From contig NZ_JADBGI010000012.1 of NCBI RefSeq assembly GCF_014892575.1, positions 62,001 through 126,000 on the forward strand: 64,000 nt of DNA. The letters are read 5' to 3'. Each line of letters opens with the position of its first letter. Positions within the stretch are counted from its first letter, which is position 1. The position numbers and the translations under genes are program-made. Shown here in pieces: positions 24,034-31,184 of this stretch. Origin of the DNA: Nocardiopsis coralli. GTDB lineage: Bacteria > Actinomycetota > Actinomycetes > Streptosporangiales > Streptosporangiaceae. The notes under the pieces are model-generated. The model saw nothing but the letters and a program-made list of their open reading frames with translations. It did no database searches and was not told where the DNA came from.

Positions 24034-24047
24034 TACAACACGTTCCA
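24034..24047. promoter_or_regulatory. Exact TNNAACNNGTTNNA operator, second divergent promoter
   Basis: TACAACACGTTCCA matches the consensus exactly, 52 bases upstream of the GT-C-like gene and 111 bases before the first methyltransferase. It sits in a locally A+T-rich patch. With the sites at 19397 and 19519 it suggests one TetR/KstR-type regulator over the whole 15-26 kb locus. Confidence 0.55.
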
Positions 24048-24157
24048 CTTTCTTCCTCGACCGTTATCGCAGGTCCACACTGACCGCGCGTGCAGAACAG
24101 GAACACGCTCCAACGACGCGTGTCCGGCTGGGGTCGTGCAACCGTGGGGGTGATGCC

Positions 24158-24904
24158 GTGGGGCTCGAACAGGTCCGGCGCGACTGGACCCGCCTGGGTG
24201 CCACCGAACCGCTGTGGGCGGTGTGCGTGGACCCCGACAAGCGGGACGGCGGATGGGACGACGACGAGTTCCTCGCCTCCGGGCGCGCGGAGATCGACCC
24301 GTCCGTCTCACGTATGCGCGACCTGGGTGTACACCCGGGCGGCGGCAGGGTCCTGGACTTCGGGTGCGGGGCCGGGCGGCTCTCCAACGCCCTGGCCGCG
24401 CACTTCGACGAGGTCGTGGGCGTGGACATCTCCGAGCCGATGCTGGCCGAGGCCGAGCGCCTGGACCGTTCGGGCGGGCGCATCACCTTCGAGCTGAACG
24501 AGAGCCCCGACCTGTCCCGGTTCGAGGACGACAGCTTCGACCTGGTCTACACCGACCTCGTGCTGCAGCACCTGCCGCCGGAGCTGGCCGAGGGGTACGT
24601 GCGCGAGTTCGCACGGGTGACCCGGCCGGGCGGTGTGCTGGTGCTGGGCGTGCCCGAGCGGGTGCGGCCGACCTTCAAGGGCCTGGTGTTCCGGTTCCTG
24701 CCGTGGCCGCTGGTGGCGCTGGCTCAGAAGGTGATCCTGCGGTACCCGGCGCCGATGCGGATGCACGTCCTGCCCGCCGCGCGCCTGGCCGAGCTCCTGC
24801 CGGACTCTCGCATCGCCGGCTCCGACCCCTACTGGGGCGGGGACCACTGGCAGCACCTGCGCCACTACATCGTGGTCGGCCCTGAGACGGAGGCGCAGGC
24901 ATGA
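24158..24904 (+). CDS. Class I SAM-dependent methyltransferase, first of pair
   Basis: 248 residues from the GTG at 24158 (GGGGGTGAT upstream). Motif I is VLDFGCGAGRLSNAL (about 65-79), motif II GVDISEPMLAEAE and motif IV FDLVYTDLVLQHL. C-terminal residues WGGDHWQHLRHYIVV close a normal Rossmann methyltransferase. No membrane segment or signal peptide. The stop overlaps the next start (ATGA). Context suggests methylation of a glycan or lipid intermediate of the envelope locus; the substrate cannot be read from sequence. Confidence 0.88.
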   Translation: MGLEQVRRDWTRLGATEPLWAVCVDPDKRDGGWDDDEFLASGRAEIDPSVSRMRDLGVHPGGGRVLDFGCGAGRLSNALAAHFDEVVGVDISEPMLAEAERLDRSGGRITFELNESPDLSRFEDDSFDLVYTDLVLQHLPPELAEGYVREFARVTRPGGVLVLGVPERVRPTFKGLVFRFLPWPLVALAQKVILRYPAPMRMHVLPAARLAELLPDSRIAGSDPYWGGDHWQHLRHYIVVGPETEAQA

Positions 24905-25659
24905 CCACCGGAACCCGTTCCGACGAACTCGTGCCGTTCCGCGCCACGCTCGGGCGCTCCGTCGGGCTGTTCTCGGCCTTCCGCAAGGAGCAGACCGACC
25001 CCGCGTTCTTCTACGGCAAGCTCGCCCGAGACACCGTCGACCAGCTGCGCTCCTACACCCCGTTGGACGGGCGCACGGTCGTGGACGTGGGCGGCGGGCC
25101 CGGTTACTTCGCCGACGCGCTGCGGGACTCCGGTGCGCGCTGCGTGTGTGTGGACGCCGACGCACACGAGATGCGGCTGCACGGGCGTTCCGCGGACGTC
25201 AACGGGGTGCAGGGGAGCGCGCTCGACCTGCCGATGCGTGACGGGTCGGTGGACGTGTGCCTGTCCTCCAACGTGCTCGAGCACGTGCCCGACCGCCGGC
25301 GGATGGCGGACGAGATGGTGCGCGTGACCCGGCCCGGCGGCCTCGTGTACCTGTCGTACACGCTGTGGCTGTCGCCGTGGGGCGGGCACGAGACCTCGCC
25401 CTGGCACTACCTGGGCGGTTCCTACGCGGCGGAGCGGTTCGCCCGCAAGCACGGCCGGCGCCCCAAGAACGACTACGGGCGGACCATGTACGCGGCGCAC
25501 GCCAAGGAGATGCTGCGCTGGGCGCGCTCGCACCCGGACGCGGAACCGGTCGACATCCGGCCGCGGTACCTGCCCACGTGGATGAAGCCGATCGTGCACG
25601 TGCCGTTCCTGCGCGAGGTCGTCACGTGGAACCTGCTGCTGGTTCTACGCAAACGCTGA
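24901..25659 (+). CDS. Class I SAM-dependent methyltransferase, second of pair
   Basis: 252 residues, translationally coupled to the preceding methyltransferase. Motif I is VVDVGGGPGYFADAL (about 61-75), the acidic end of strand 2 is CVDADAHEM, and post-motif SNVLEHVPDRRRMADEM is typical of methyltransferase family 11. The distinctive YLSYTLWLSPWGGHETSPWH block resembles mycobacterial envelope-associated methyltransferases such as Rv0224c (from memory). The two adjacent enzymes are not close paralogues, so they likely act on different positions or substrates. Confidence 0.88.
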   Translation: MTTGTRSDELVPFRATLGRSVGLFSAFRKEQTDPAFFYGKLARDTVDQLRSYTPLDGRTVVDVGGGPGYFADALRDSGARCVCVDADAHEMRLHGRSADVNGVQGSALDLPMRDGSVDVCLSSNVLEHVPDRRRMADEMVRVTRPGGLVYLSYTLWLSPWGGHETSPWHYLGGSYAAERFARKHGRRPKNDYGRTMYAAHAKEMLRWARSHPDAEPVDIRPRYLPTWMKPIVHVPFLREVVTWNLLLVLRKR

Positions 25660-25710
25660 GCGCACGCCGTCGCCGGACCGCGGCCTGATCGCGAACCGAG
25701 GGGTCGAACA

Positions 25711-26178
25711 ATGAGAAGGACGGCTTACGCGGCCTGTGCCCTCAGCACCGCCCTACTCCTGAGTGGATGCAGCTACGTCACGCCGACCATCACCGAAGAC
25801 GAAGCAATAGCAAAAACCCAAGAACACGCGGAACACACTCTCTCCGCACTCCCCGAAAACGCCGAACTCGAAGAACTGAGCGAACCCAGCTCCTCCCCTT
25901 GCGGAAATTCACAAACCCGCGTTACCGTCAGCGTAAATCTCTGGATCCATGGAATCCCAGAAGAAGACAACGACACCGCACTCGAACTCATGCACGAGCA
26001 CTGGGAAACCAACGGATACCAAATCCTCAACGACAGCCGACCCGACGACACCTTCATCAATGCCAAAAACGAAGAAGACGACTTTCAGGTAGCAACTCGA
26101 TACAATATAAATGACGAACTGTCCCTCAGCGTCAGGCCCCCCTGCCTCTGGCCCGACGGCAGCCCCGAATTCTCGTGA
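25711..26178 (+). CDS. Putative lipoprotein, A-rich paralogue 1
   Basis: 155 residues. The N-terminus MRRTAYAACALSTALLLSGC is a textbook lipoprotein signal with Cys20 as lipid anchor. The mature part is small, acidic and Cys-containing (SPCGNS and PPCLWPDGS could form a disulfide). I recognise no family. Base composition is unlike the surroundings: many AAA/GAA/AAC codons and roughly half G+C by eye, against over 70% nearby. The next gene is a close copy. Recent acquisition or an immunity/competition-type role is possible but unproven. Confidence 0.75.
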   Translation: MRRTAYAACALSTALLLSGCSYVTPTITEDEAIAKTQEHAEHTLSALPENAELEELSEPSSSPCGNSQTRVTVSVNLWIHGIPEEDNDTALELMHEHWETNGYQILNDSRPDDTFINAKNEEDDFQVATRYNINDELSLSVRPPCLWPDGSPEFS

Positions 26179-26276
26179 GAGCACCCCGAGAACATCATCG
26201 GAATTCAGTCCACTCACAAATACATAGGACCTGGAGGTACAGGGGTAGAACGATTGCGAATGAGTACACCAACCAA

Positions 26277-26762
26277 GTGAAACACGTAGCGATCCTCCCG
26301 GTCTGCATCCTCAGCACCGCCCTACTCCTGAATGGATGCAGCTACGTCACACCCACCATCACCGAAGACGAAGCAACAGAAAAAATCCAAGAACACGCAC
26401 GAAACACCCTCGCCGCACTTCCCGAGAAAGCCGAAATCGAAGAACGAGACGGACCCAACACTTCCCCCTGCGGGAATCCAAGCATGCTAAGCGACGAAGA
26501 CCGCGTCACCGTCAGTGAACATTTTTGGGTCCGCGGAATCCCAGAAGAAGACAACGACACCGCACTCGAACTCATGCACGACCACTGGGAAACCAACGGC
26601 TACCAAATCCTCAACGACAGCCGACCCGACGACACCTTCATCAACGCAGAGCATGAAGAAAATGACTTTCAAGTAGCAACCCAATACAACAAGAACGGCA
26701 CGCTCTCACTCGTCGTCAGGTCCCCATGCCTCTGGCCCGACGGCAGCCCCGAACTCTTCTGA
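26277..26762 (+). CDS. Putative lipoprotein, A-rich paralogue 2
   Basis: 161 residues from the GTG at 26277, the start giving a standard signal MKHVAILPVCILSTALLLNGC with Cys21 as lipid anchor; earlier in-frame codons add no family sequence. It matches the previous protein over nearly the whole length (shared SYVTPTITEDEA, GIPEEDNDTALELMH, WETNGYQILNDSRPDDTFIN). It shares the same A-rich codon use and the same Cys positions. A short insert (MLSDED) distinguishes it. The 98 bases between the two copies are also A-rich, so the whole block 25.7-26.8 kb has atypical composition. Confidence 0.72.
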   Translation: MKHVAILPVCILSTALLLNGCSYVTPTITEDEATEKIQEHARNTLAALPEKAEIEERDGPNTSPCGNPSMLSDEDRVTVSEHFWVRGIPEEDNDTALELMHDHWETNGYQILNDSRPDDTFINAEHEENDFQVATQYNKNGTLSLVVRSPCLWPDGSPELF

Positions 26763-26764
26763 GC

Positions 26765-27646
26765 TCACCCCAACGCGCGTGCGGCCTTCTTCGGCGAGCG
26801 CGCATGCCGACCCATCCCCTGGAACGGGCACCCCGTGCGCTCGTCGGCGATGGTGAAGTCCGCGGCGGTCTCCAACCGCTCCAGTTCGGCCCACGTCACC
26901 GGCGTGGCCACCGGAGCGCCGGGCCGGGCCCGCACCGCGTAGGGCGCCACGGCCAACTGCTCCCGTCCGTTGCGCAGGTAGTCCACGAACAGGCGCCCCC
27001 GGCGGGCGTCCTTGCGGAACTCGGTGGTCAGGTCGTCCGGCCGGCCCGCCGCGATGCGTTCGGCGATCGCCTTGGCCAGCTCGCGCACCTCCTGGTCCCC
27101 CAGCTCCGGCCGCAGCGGCGAGTGAACGTGCAGCCCGCGTGAGCCCGTGGTCATGACGTAGGCGGCCAGCCCCAGGCCCTCCAGCACCTCCCGCGCCTCG
27201 TGCGCCGCGGTCCGGCACGCGTCGAAGGCCGCGGCCGGGTCTCCCCCGCCGGGCGGGTCGAGGTCCAGGATCATGCGGTCGGGCCGGCCCAGGTTCGGTT
27301 CGCGCGAGAGCCACACGTGCTGGGTGAGGGCGGCCTGGTCTGCGCACCACACGAGTACGGCGGCGTCCTGGCACAGGATCATGCGCCCGCCGCTGGTCGC
27401 CACTTGTCCGACCCAATCGGGCGCGTGCGGGTGTTTGACGTAGAACCGTTCGCCGTCGATGCCGTCGGGCAGGCGTTCCAGCGCCACCGGCCGTCCGCGT
27501 ATCTGCGGCACCATGAGCGGGGCCACGCTGACGAAGTACCGGGCCAGGTCGAGCTTGGTCGCCCCTCCTTCCCCGAACATCGTCTTGTCGGGGCGCTTGA
27601 CCGGAACCTCGCGCCGCCCCGCCCGCACCTGGACGACGGGGGTCAT
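26765..27646 (-). CDS. LigD-type NHEJ polymerase/primase domain protein
   Basis: 293 residues forming a stand-alone archaeo-eukaryotic primase-like polymerase domain. The catalytic metal motif is DLDPP in MILDLDPPGG (about 126-135), followed by TTGSRGLHVHSPL (the SxGxH motif) and the third motif region LFVDYLRN. It adds ribo- or deoxyribonucleotides at DNA ends during non-homologous end joining. No ligase or nuclease domain is fused, and no Ku gene is in the window. Actinomycetes often carry split LigD domains. The ATG overlaps the stop of the aldehyde dehydrogenase gene by four bases, so the two are co-translated, which is functionally unexpected. Confidence 0.9.
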   Translation of the reverse strand: MTPVVQVRAGRREVPVKRPDKTMFGEGGATKLDLARYFVSVAPLMVPQIRGRPVALERLPDGIDGERFYVKHPHAPDWVGQVATSGGRMILCQDAAVLVWCADQAALTQHVWLSREPNLGRPDRMILDLDPPGGGDPAAAFDACRTAAHEAREVLEGLGLAAYVMTTGSRGLHVHSPLRPELGDQEVRELAKAIAERIAAGRPDDLTTEFRKDARRGRLFVDYLRNGREQLAVAPYAVRARPGAPVATPVTWAELERLETAADFTIADERTGCPFQGMGRHARSPKKAARALG

Positions 27647-29130
27647 TCGTCCACCCCGAAGGGCAGGTCACGGGTCGTGTGCTGCACGCTGACCCAGTGG
27701 TCGGTGGTGAAGTCCTCGATCGCCCACACCCCGCCGAACCGCCCCACCCCGGAGTCCTTCTCCCCGCCGAAGGCCGTGTTGGGTTCGTCGTTGACGGTGG
27801 TGTCGTTGACGTGGGTCATGCCGGCGTGCACGCGCCGGGCGAAGTTCACGCCGCGTTCGACGTCCTCGGTGAACACGGCGCTGGAGAGCCCGTACTCGGT
27901 GTCGTTGGCGATGTGCAGCGCCTCTTCCTCGCTCTCGGCACGCACGATCGTCGCGACGGGTCCGAAGACCTCCTCCGCCGCCGTCGCGACGTGGTTGCCG
28001 CCCACCAGCACGTGCGGGGGCAGCACACGTCCCGCAGGGCCCGACGGGTCACCCGAGACGAGGAGCTCGGCGCCGTCGCCCACCGCCCGGGTGATGAGGT
28101 CGCGCGCGTGCTCCAGCTGGCTGTCGTTGATGATCGGCCCGATCTGGGTGTCGGCCCCCGCGGGGTCGCCGGTGCGCAGGTCCTGGGCGCGTTCGCGGAC
28201 CCGGTCGACGATCTCATCGTACACCCGCGCCTGCGCCACGATGCGGTTGGTGGACATGCAGATCTGGCCCTGGTGGTAGAAGGAACCGAAGACGGCGGCG
28301 TCGGCGGCGCGGTCGAGGTCGGCGTCGTCGAGGATCACCAGGGGCCCGTTCCCGCCCAGTTCCAGGGCGTGGTTCTTCAGCGGCGACTGCGCGGCGATGT
28401 GGCTGCCCACGCCGGTCGACCCGGTGAAGGAGATCAGCGAGGGAACACGGCTCGTGACCAGGGCGTCCCCGATGCGGCTTCCCTTGCCGATGACGACGTT
28501 GAGCACCCCGGGCGGGAGTCCGGCCTCCTCGTAGATGCGTGCGAGCAGGAGCCCTCCGGTGACCGGGGAGTCCTCGGCCGGTTTGAGCACGACGGCGTTG
28601 CCCAGGGCGATGGCGGGCGCGATGGTGCGGTGCGACAGCTGCATCGGGAAGTTCCAGGGGGTGATGGCCCCGACCACACCGACGGGTTCGCGGTAGACGC
28701 GGTTCTCCTTGCCGGGGGTGACACCGGGCAGGATCCACCCGGACACACGGGTGGCGTGGTTGATCACCTCGATCATCCCGGCGCGCACGAGCGACCACTC
28801 GAACTCGGCGCGCTGACGCACGCCCCCGATCTCGTGCACGAGCCATTCGACGATCTCGCCGCGGCGCCGGTCCATGACCTCGAGGGCGCGCAGGAACAGG
28901 GCGGAGCGTTCCACGGCGGGGGTGGCGGCCCACTGCTTCTGCGCGGCGGCCGCGGCCCGGTAGGCGCTCTCGACGTCGTCGGTGTCGGCGAGGCGGATGC
29001 GGGTGAGCGGGGTGTCGTCGTAGGGGTTGCGGTCCTGGTACTCGGTGTCGGAGGAGCCGGTCCACTGCCGTCCGCCGATCGACATCGTGTCGAAGCCGCC
29101 GTAGGGCTCCGGTGCCTGTGCGTCGCTCAT
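27643..29130 (-). CDS. NAD(P)+-dependent aldehyde dehydrogenase
   Basis: 495 residues, a complete ALDH-superfamily enzyme. GAITPWNFPMQ starts the cofactor site, SFTGSTGVG is the Rossmann loop, Glu in LELGGNGP is the general base and Cys in HQGQICMS the nucleophile; EEVFGPVATIV follows. It resembles the benzaldehyde/vanillin dehydrogenase-like branch, but substrate cannot be fixed. It oxidises an aldehyde to the acid in the cytoplasm. It starts the two-gene operon with the LigD-type polymerase. Confidence 0.92.
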   Translation of the reverse strand: MSDAQAPEPYGGFDTMSIGGRQWTGSSDTEYQDRNPYDDTPLTRIRLADTDDVESAYRAAAAAQKQWAATPAVERSALFLRALEVMDRRRGEIVEWLVHEIGGVRQRAEFEWSLVRAGMIEVINHATRVSGWILPGVTPGKENRVYREPVGVVGAITPWNFPMQLSHRTIAPAIALGNAVVLKPAEDSPVTGGLLLARIYEEAGLPPGVLNVVIGKGSRIGDALVTSRVPSLISFTGSTGVGSHIAAQSPLKNHALELGGNGPLVILDDADLDRAADAAVFGSFYHQGQICMSTNRIVAQARVYDEIVDRVRERAQDLRTGDPAGADTQIGPIINDSQLEHARDLITRAVGDGAELLVSGDPSGPAGRVLPPHVLVGGNHVATAAEEVFGPVATIVRAESEEEALHIANDTEYGLSSAVFTEDVERGVNFARRVHAGMTHVNDTTVNDEPNTAFGGEKDSGVGRFGGVWAIEDFTTDHWVSVQHTTRDLPFGVDE

Positions 29131-29393
29131 GGTGCCTCCCGGGACGAGGGTCCGTGGGCTCCACCGTGCCCGGGCCCTGCAGCCGAAAAACGATACTCAG
29201 CGTCGAATCACCACAAAACAGGCACTTGCTCGACCACCCCGGCCACGCCGGCCACCACGCTCATTCCGGCGGAACCTGGTGAACCCCAGGACCACGACCG
29301 CGCCGACCAACAGGTGCTGCAGGCATGAACAGGGACTGGGAATTCCCTGATTCCGCCCCCAAGGAGCGAACCAGATCGTTAGTGTGTTCGACC

Positions 29394-30557
29394 ATGAAGA
29401 CGGTGGTGCAGGTCAAACTGCTGCCCACGCCTGAACAGGCGAGGGCGCTCGAGGCGACCCTGCACGCCTGCAACCGAGCCGCTAACGAGGCCTCCCGCGT
29501 GGTTCAGGCGAGGGGGTTGCAGCACAAGTACGCCTTGCACCACGCGGTCTATCAGCGGATCAAGGCGGAGTTCGGGCTATCAGCCCAGCCGGCGGCGCGA
29601 GTCATCGGCAAGGTCGCCGATGCTTACACCACCCGGCAGGCCCACCTGAAAGCAGGAAAGCTAGGCCGTCCTGGTGCGCCCCGGCGCCGACGTATCGAGT
29701 CCACCCCGATCGACTTTCGGCCCGATGCAGCCCAACCGTTCGACGATCGGTGCCTCTCCTGGCAGATGGACGCTCGCACTGTCTCCATCTGGACCGTGCA
29801 AGGCCGAATGAAGCACCTGGCACTGACCGGTTCACCCGAACAACTCAAGCTCCTGGCCGACCACCGCCAAGGTGAGAGCGACCTGATCCGTCGAAACGGC
29901 ATGTGGTTCCTCGCAGCCACGTGCGAGGTGCCCGAACAACCTCTGAACACTGTCCCGGACGGCTTCGTGGGAGTGGACCTGGGCATCGTAGAGATCGCCA
30001 CCACCTCCGACGGAAACCGATACGCCGGTCGCGTCTTGAACCGGTACCGGCGCCGCCAGAATCGCCTCCGGGCCAAGCTGCAGAAGAAGAACAGCAAGAG
30101 CGCCAAACGGCTGCTCAAGCGCCGAAGTCGCCGAGAGGCGCGGCGAGCCCGGGACATCAACCACCAGATCTCCAAACGCATCGTCGAGCGTGCCGAACGC
30201 ACCGACCGCGGGATCGCCCTGGAGGACCTTCGGGGCATCCGCGGACGGGTACGGCTGGCCAGAGCACAACGTTCGACCTTGCATTCCTGGAGCTTCGCCC
30301 AGCTGCGGAACTTCATCTCCTACAAAGCACGCAGGTCAGGGGTGCCGGTCCAGATGGTCGATCCGGCATATTCCTCCCAGACCTGCTCGGAGTGCGACCA
30401 CACATCAAGGCTCAACCGAAGCGGCCGTGGCCGGTTCGTGTGCCGCTCATGTGGTGTGGTCCTGCACGCCGATGTGAATGCTTCCCGCAACCTCGCCCGA
30501 TCCGGCGAGGTCGCGTGGAACGCGGGGCGCCAATCAGTCGCCTCCGACCCTCTCTGA
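29394..30557 (+). CDS. tnpB: TnpB RNA-guided nuclease (IS200/IS605 or IS607 type)
   Basis: 387 residues from the ATG at 29394; an ATG at 29325 is in frame but adds atypical sequence. The N-terminal helix-turn-helix and wedge region (MKTVVQVKLLPTPEQARALE) is followed by a split RuvC nuclease. Asp195 lies in VGVDLG, Glu277 in ALEDLRGI and Asp360 in HADVNASRNL. A zinc ribbon uses Cys331/Cys334 and Cys350/Cys353. All catalytic residues are present, so the nuclease is probably active with an RNA guide read from the element's right end. Its codon use is less G+C-biased than that of the neighbours. No TnpA is adjacent, so mobility would need one in trans. Confidence 0.92.
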   Translation: MKTVVQVKLLPTPEQARALEATLHACNRAANEASRVVQARGLQHKYALHHAVYQRIKAEFGLSAQPAARVIGKVADAYTTRQAHLKAGKLGRPGAPRRRRIESTPIDFRPDAAQPFDDRCLSWQMDARTVSIWTVQGRMKHLALTGSPEQLKLLADHRQGESDLIRRNGMWFLAATCEVPEQPLNTVPDGFVGVDLGIVEIATTSDGNRYAGRVLNRYRRRQNRLRAKLQKKNSKSAKRLLKRRSRREARRARDINHQISKRIVERAERTDRGIALEDLRGIRGRVRLARAQRSTLHSWSFAQLRNFISYKARRSGVPVQMVDPAYSSQTCSECDHTSRLNRSGRGRFVCRSCGVVLHADVNASRNLARSGEVAWNAGRQSVASDPL

Positions 30558-30644
30558 CAGAAAGGTCTGGACGCGGGAGGAGAGACCCACTCACCAAGTG
30601 GGCGCCTACCTGCAAGTCCGTGGGGATCTCCCTCCGGGCAACTG
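30480..30644 (+). ncRNA. Candidate omega/reRNA at the tnpB 3' end
   Basis: TnpB guides normally derive from the 3' end of tnpB plus the right end of the element. This stretch holds nested hairpins (30564-30587 and 30586-30602) and runs to the insertion boundary. If functional, the guide would read into ATGCAGAACTTGCACCGC of the NmrA-like gene. Location is inferred from the family; limits are approximate. Confidence 0.35.
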
Positions 30645-31115
30645 ATGCAGAACTTGCACCGCGCGATCTCCACGCACGGTGTGGACATCGTCGAGCACGG
30701 GGAGCTGTTCGTGCCCGCCGGCCGCGGACGCACGACCTTCCTCGACGCCCGCGACGTGGCGGAGGCGGTGCGGCTGATCCTGGCCGAACCCGACGCGCAC
30801 GCCGGGCGCACCTACACGCTGACCGGCTCCGAGACGCTGGACATGGACGGGGTCGCGCAGATCGTCTCGGCCGCCCTGGAACGCCCGGTGCGCTACGCCC
30901 GGCCCGGAGCGCTCCGGTTCGCGGGCCGCCTGCTGCGCCGCGGGGTCACCTGGGACACCGTGGCGTTCATGGCCGGCGTGTACACGCTCACCCGGTTCGG
31001 CCGGAACGACGTCGTCACCACCGATCTGCCGAAGCTCCTCGGGCGGCCTGCCACCCCAATGGCGGACTGGGCCCGCGACCACCGCCGGGTCTTCGACACC
31101 CGCGCCTGGACCTGA
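30645..31115 (+). pseudogene. 5'-truncated NmrA-like NAD(P)-binding protein
   Basis: 156 residues matching only the C-terminal half of NmrA/HSCARG-type SDR proteins. It begins at the MQNL of the usual FFMQNL motif, then FLDARDVAEAVRLILAEP and GRTYTLTGSETLDMDGVAQI. The Rossmann glycine motif and first 120-130 residues are absent and are not found on the far side of the TnpB element. The nearest start has no ribosome site. Loss by insertion and deletion is the likely cause. It is annotated as a fragment, although a short product could still be made. Confidence 0.75.
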
Positions 31116-31184
31116 CGCCGCCCGTGCCTAACCTGAGGGGGACCCACACGGGAACGTGCACCGCCCCCACCCCCAGGAAGCCCC

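Larger units (their letters stand above)
29325..30644 (+). mobile_element. Solitary TnpB element (IS1341-like), ends approximate
   Basis: A tnpB gene without tnpA lies between an intact aldehyde dehydrogenase gene and an NmrA-like gene lacking its 5' part. Candidate end structures are AGGGA/TCCCT pairing at 29331-29347 on the left, and CCCACT-CACCA-AGTGGG (30586-30602) inside GGTCT/AGACC (30564-30587) on the right. I cannot fix the exact ends or the flanking target motif from one copy. The right boundary is placed just before the preserved NmrA-like coding sequence. Confidence 0.55.

Noticed and set aside
29131-29393. N-terminal half of the NmrA-like gene on the left of the TnpB element
   Set aside because: No frame here shows the glycine-rich NAD-binding motif or other N-terminal SDR sequence.
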